64,000 nt of DNA from Diadophis punctatus similis (Eukaryota > Chordata > Lepidosauria > Squamata > Dipsadidae): the NCBI GenBank assembly GCA_023053685.1, contig JALIGW010000002.1, forward strand, positions 257,290,846 to 257,354,845, given 5' to 3'. The notes under the pieces were generated by a model, which saw only the letters and a list, made by a program, of their open reading frames with translations, did no database searches and was not told the origin of the DNA. A program made the translations under genes and the position numbers. This document shows positions 61,713 to 64,000 of this stretch, piece by piece (the first letter of the stretch is position 1; each line of letters opens with the position of its first letter).

Positions 61713-61954
61713 TGAAGCACCCACAACTTGAGTCGCCATGGGCGAATAGGCGGCAATATAAATCAAATAAATAAATAAACTTCTGGAGGCAAGCTGTTCC
61801 ACTGGTTAATTGTCCTCACTGTTAGGAAGTTTCTCCTTATTTCTAGGTTGCTTCTCTCCTTGATTAGTTTCCATCCATTGTTTCTTGTCCTGCCTTCTGG
61901 GGCTTTGGAGAATAGCTTGACTCCCTCTTCTTTGGGGAGCTGAAGTGCTAAGAG

Positions 61955-62188
61955 CTGAAGTGGTGCAGTGGTTAAATGCTGTGACTGCAGGCTGACTGCT
62001 AGTTCAGCAGTTCAGCTGTTCAAATCTCACTAGGCTCAAGGTTGACTCAGCCTTCCATCCTTCTGAGATCGGTAAAATGAGGACCCAGATTGTTGGGGGC
62101 AATATGCTGAACTCTGTAAACAGCTTAGAGAGGGCTGTAAAGCACTATGAAGCGGTATATAAGTAAAGTGCTATTGCTATTGCTATTT
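61955..62188 (+). repeat. tRNA-derived SINE
   Basis: Reads gaagtggtgcagtggttaaa, cagctgttcaaatctcacta, ggttgactcagccttccatc, tatgaagcggtatataagta and ends tgctattgctattgctattt. Same family as 26928. Confidence 0.85.
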
Positions 62189-62409
62189 GAGGCAGCCCCT
62201 GAGATACTGGAACACTGCTATCCTATCATCCCTGGTCCTCCTTTTCACTAATCCTGCAAACATTCTTCATAGGTTTTAATCTCCAGGCCTTTAATCGTCT
62301 TAGTTGGTCTTCTTTGAACTTTTTCCTGTGTCTCAAAATCTTTTTTGTAATGTGGTGACGAAAACTGCACGCAGAATTCCAAATAAAACAAATAAAGCGG
62401 TACTAATAC

Positions 62410-62600
62410 TTTGTGTGAATGCATGAAAGTGGGCTGGGTGACTTTGGGCTGATCTCCTTCTCTTTCCCTCATTTTCTCTTTTAATCTTTCTCTTTCTCTC
62501 TCTTTCTCTCCAACCCTGTCACAGGGTTGTTCTGTGAAAATAAGAGGAGAAAGAAATATTAGGTATGCTCATCACTTTGAATTATATGATAAAAATAAGT
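62410..62600 (+). repeat. Sauria-type SINE, 3' half
   Basis: Contains gctgggtgactttgggctga, aaccctgtcacagggttgtt, aggagaaagaaatattaggt and gataaaaataagtaaatcaa. Confidence 0.65.
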
Positions 62601-62763
62601 AAATCAATAAATATTGGTTCCAATTTCAACCCAAAACAGGACCTATGGATGGACAAGACCCGGGTGTGCCCACAGCTTCCCAGGCGCCAGTCAAGGACTG
62701 GTTTTAACTGGTCAGTCCCTCTCTGTTGGGCACCTCCAAGGCTGCCTTTCCACTTCACCCAGG

Positions 62764-62920
62764 GATGAAATCCAGCAGGTTTTGACAGGTTCTGGAGAAC
62801 CGGTAGCAGAAATTTTTAGTTCAGAGAATCGGCAAATGCCACCTCTGGCCGGCCCCAGGAGTGGAATGGGGATTTTGCAGTATCCTTCCCCTGCCACGCC
62901 CACAAAACTGGTAGTAAAAA
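62764..62920. repeat. hAT-like MITE fragment
   Basis: Starts cagggatgaaatccagcagg and contains ggagaaccggtagcagaaat, tgccacgcccacaaaactgg, tagtaaaa. It sits at the point where copy B lacks about 900 bases of copy A. Confidence 0.5.
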
Positions 62921-63602
62921 CCTTTTCTTATGAATGGGGGTCCCTTTCCTAGAGAAATGATGGCTTCTGCTGCTCCTGACAGGGATTTAAAGGGGGATTT
63001 CCCCATTTGAAGGATTCCCCTATTGTCTGTCCTTAAGCCATCATCCAGCTGTCAGAACCTCCCCTGGCCAAAGTCCTGCTGGTCAGCCTGAGTCCAGGCA
63101 GAGAAAAGCAAAGAGAGGGGCTGACTGTTGCCAATTGGGCAAAGGGGCCCCTTTTATTCTCTGCCCCTCCCTCGACAGATGAGCCAGGCTCCACCCTCCC
63201 TCCCTCCCTCCCTCCCTCCCTGGGTGTTACCTGTGTGGGTAGATTTTGGGTAGCAGCTGTGCCAGGAAGCAAGAAACACGGATCGGATTGTCTCCTGCGG
63301 AACCCCCAAAGGTATTCCTCTGCCCTGAAAGAGCCCCTGCTGGGTGGGAGGGGGGAACAGGGGGGCTCCTGGCTTCCCTCCAGCCCATGTCAGGAATACC
63401 TGCCCCCTTTCTCCTCTTTCAATGGAGAGTGGGCACGCTCTGGGAGGGGGGCAGAGCCAGGGAGGAACTTATCTAACTTCTGCTTCCTGGCCTGAAGTGG
63501 CATCTCAGCACCTCTGCGTACCTCCTTGGCACCTTCTCCTTTCTTGGTAGCTCTCCTCTGTGCCCAAACCGCTTCCAGAAAAGGCAAAATCGTCCAGCCA
63601 CG

Positions 63603-63603
<1 letters not shown>

Positions 63604-63641
<38 letters not shown>
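63604..63641. repeat. GT dinucleotide microsatellite
   Basis: About 18 GT units within cgcc(gt)ngg. Confidence 0.97.
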
Positions 63642-63642
<1 letters not shown>

Positions 63643-64000
63643 AAACCTAAGAGGCTTCCTGCCAGCTGCTCCCCAGGAGTCAGTAGCGGCACCCATGGGG
63701 AGGCTGCGCATGCATGGCTCCGTCTCCTGGCACAGCCCAGCTAAAAGAAAAGGCGGCTGAGCTAGCGGTCCATGGAGCCTGCTCTTCTTTTTTGAGTGAG
63801 TCGGTTGATGGGCAGGAGTTGCCAGTAAAGGAAATATTTGTAGGTGAGGGTTGAAATGTGGGGTCATTGGCGCTTTCTGAGCTGGGTTGTTTTCTTGCAG
63901 AAAACCTTCATGAGGTTCTTCGGTTGGGCTCCTTATTGTGAGCTTGTCTGTCAGTTCCTTGATTGGGGCCTTGTTTACTTCTCGATTGTTGGCCTGATGT
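63642..64000. other. Window end, no gene seen
   Basis: 63870-64000 resembles the unclassified repeat at 29330 (gggttgttttcttgcagaaa, accttcatgagg, ttcttcggttgggctcctta). The rest shows nothing recognisable. Confidence 0.4.

Larger units (their letters stand above)
61060..62400 (-). mobile_element. CR1 LINE 3' portion with nested insertions
   Basis: CR1 pieces: 61060-61178 (actggaagggaccttggagg, gtccagtctcttcttaaaaa), 61778-61950 (ggcaagctgttccactggtt, ggaagtttctccttatttct, tgtcctgccttctggggctt) and 62190-62400 (gagatactggaacactgcta, tttttgtaatgtggtgacg). The gaps are an LTR-like insert, a short SINE tail and a tRNA-derived SINE. Confidence 0.8.
59695..63440 (+). repeat. Direct segmental duplication, copy B
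   Basis: Homologous to 43140-47480, same orientation. The last part (62925-63430 against 46965-47490) is nearly identical; the first 800 bases are more diverged. It contains private insertions: CR1 with LTR-like and SINE inserts (61060-62400) and a hAT-like fragment (62764-62920). Confidence 0.75.

Overview
The window is genomic DNA from a reptile, very probably an advanced (colubroid) snake. Genes have introns. The interspersed repeats are squamate types: CR1 and CR1-L3 LINEs, a BovB fragment, Sauria-type and other tRNA-derived SINEs, many hAT and pogo-like MITEs, and two LINE 3' ends with long AATAG-type tails like those described for snakes. BRD2 and B3GALT4 on one short segment point to the MHC extended class II region. 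In mammals B3GALT4 lies farther from BRD2, with other genes between them. No MHC class I or II exon was recognised here.

Layout. 1-5330: the 3' part of BRD2 (+), seven exons, with 3'UTR and polyA signal. 5331-13900: gene-free, repeat-rich. 13900-27750: left arm of a large inverted duplication carrying an intact eight-exon RING/B-box/coiled-coil/SPRY TRIM gene (+, 16595-21274). 27751-32221: spacer made of LINE, SINE and unclassified sequence. 32222-42470: right arm with the mirror-image TRIM gene (-, 34586-40841). 43140-47480: a gene-free block that recurs at 59695-63440. 50105-51142: single-exon B3GALT4 (+). About 51430-54720: a decayed but nearly complete L2/CR1-L3-type LINE (-). 57470-59160: a third copy of the TRIM 5' flank with no coding exon, bracketed by two AATAG-tailed LINE ends.

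The TRIM copies give the window its interest. Both read through all eight exons without a break (523 and 513 codons). The RING/B-box/coiled-coil exons are almost identical, whereas the SPRY exons differ at about one residue in five. The upstream GC-rich flanks share an NRF-1-like site. The two intact copies also carry an interferon-response-like GAAA repeat, which suggests innate-immune E3 ligases under interferon control (inference). Transposon insertions shared by, or private to, the copies allow the duplication order to be read. BRD2 (chromatin reader) and B3GALT4 (ganglioside synthesis in the Golgi) are housekeeping neighbours with no evident functional link to the TRIM pair.

Exon boundaries come from reading frame, GT/AG sites and family exon sizes. 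Repeat names are from recognition by eye, and clade names are the least certain part.
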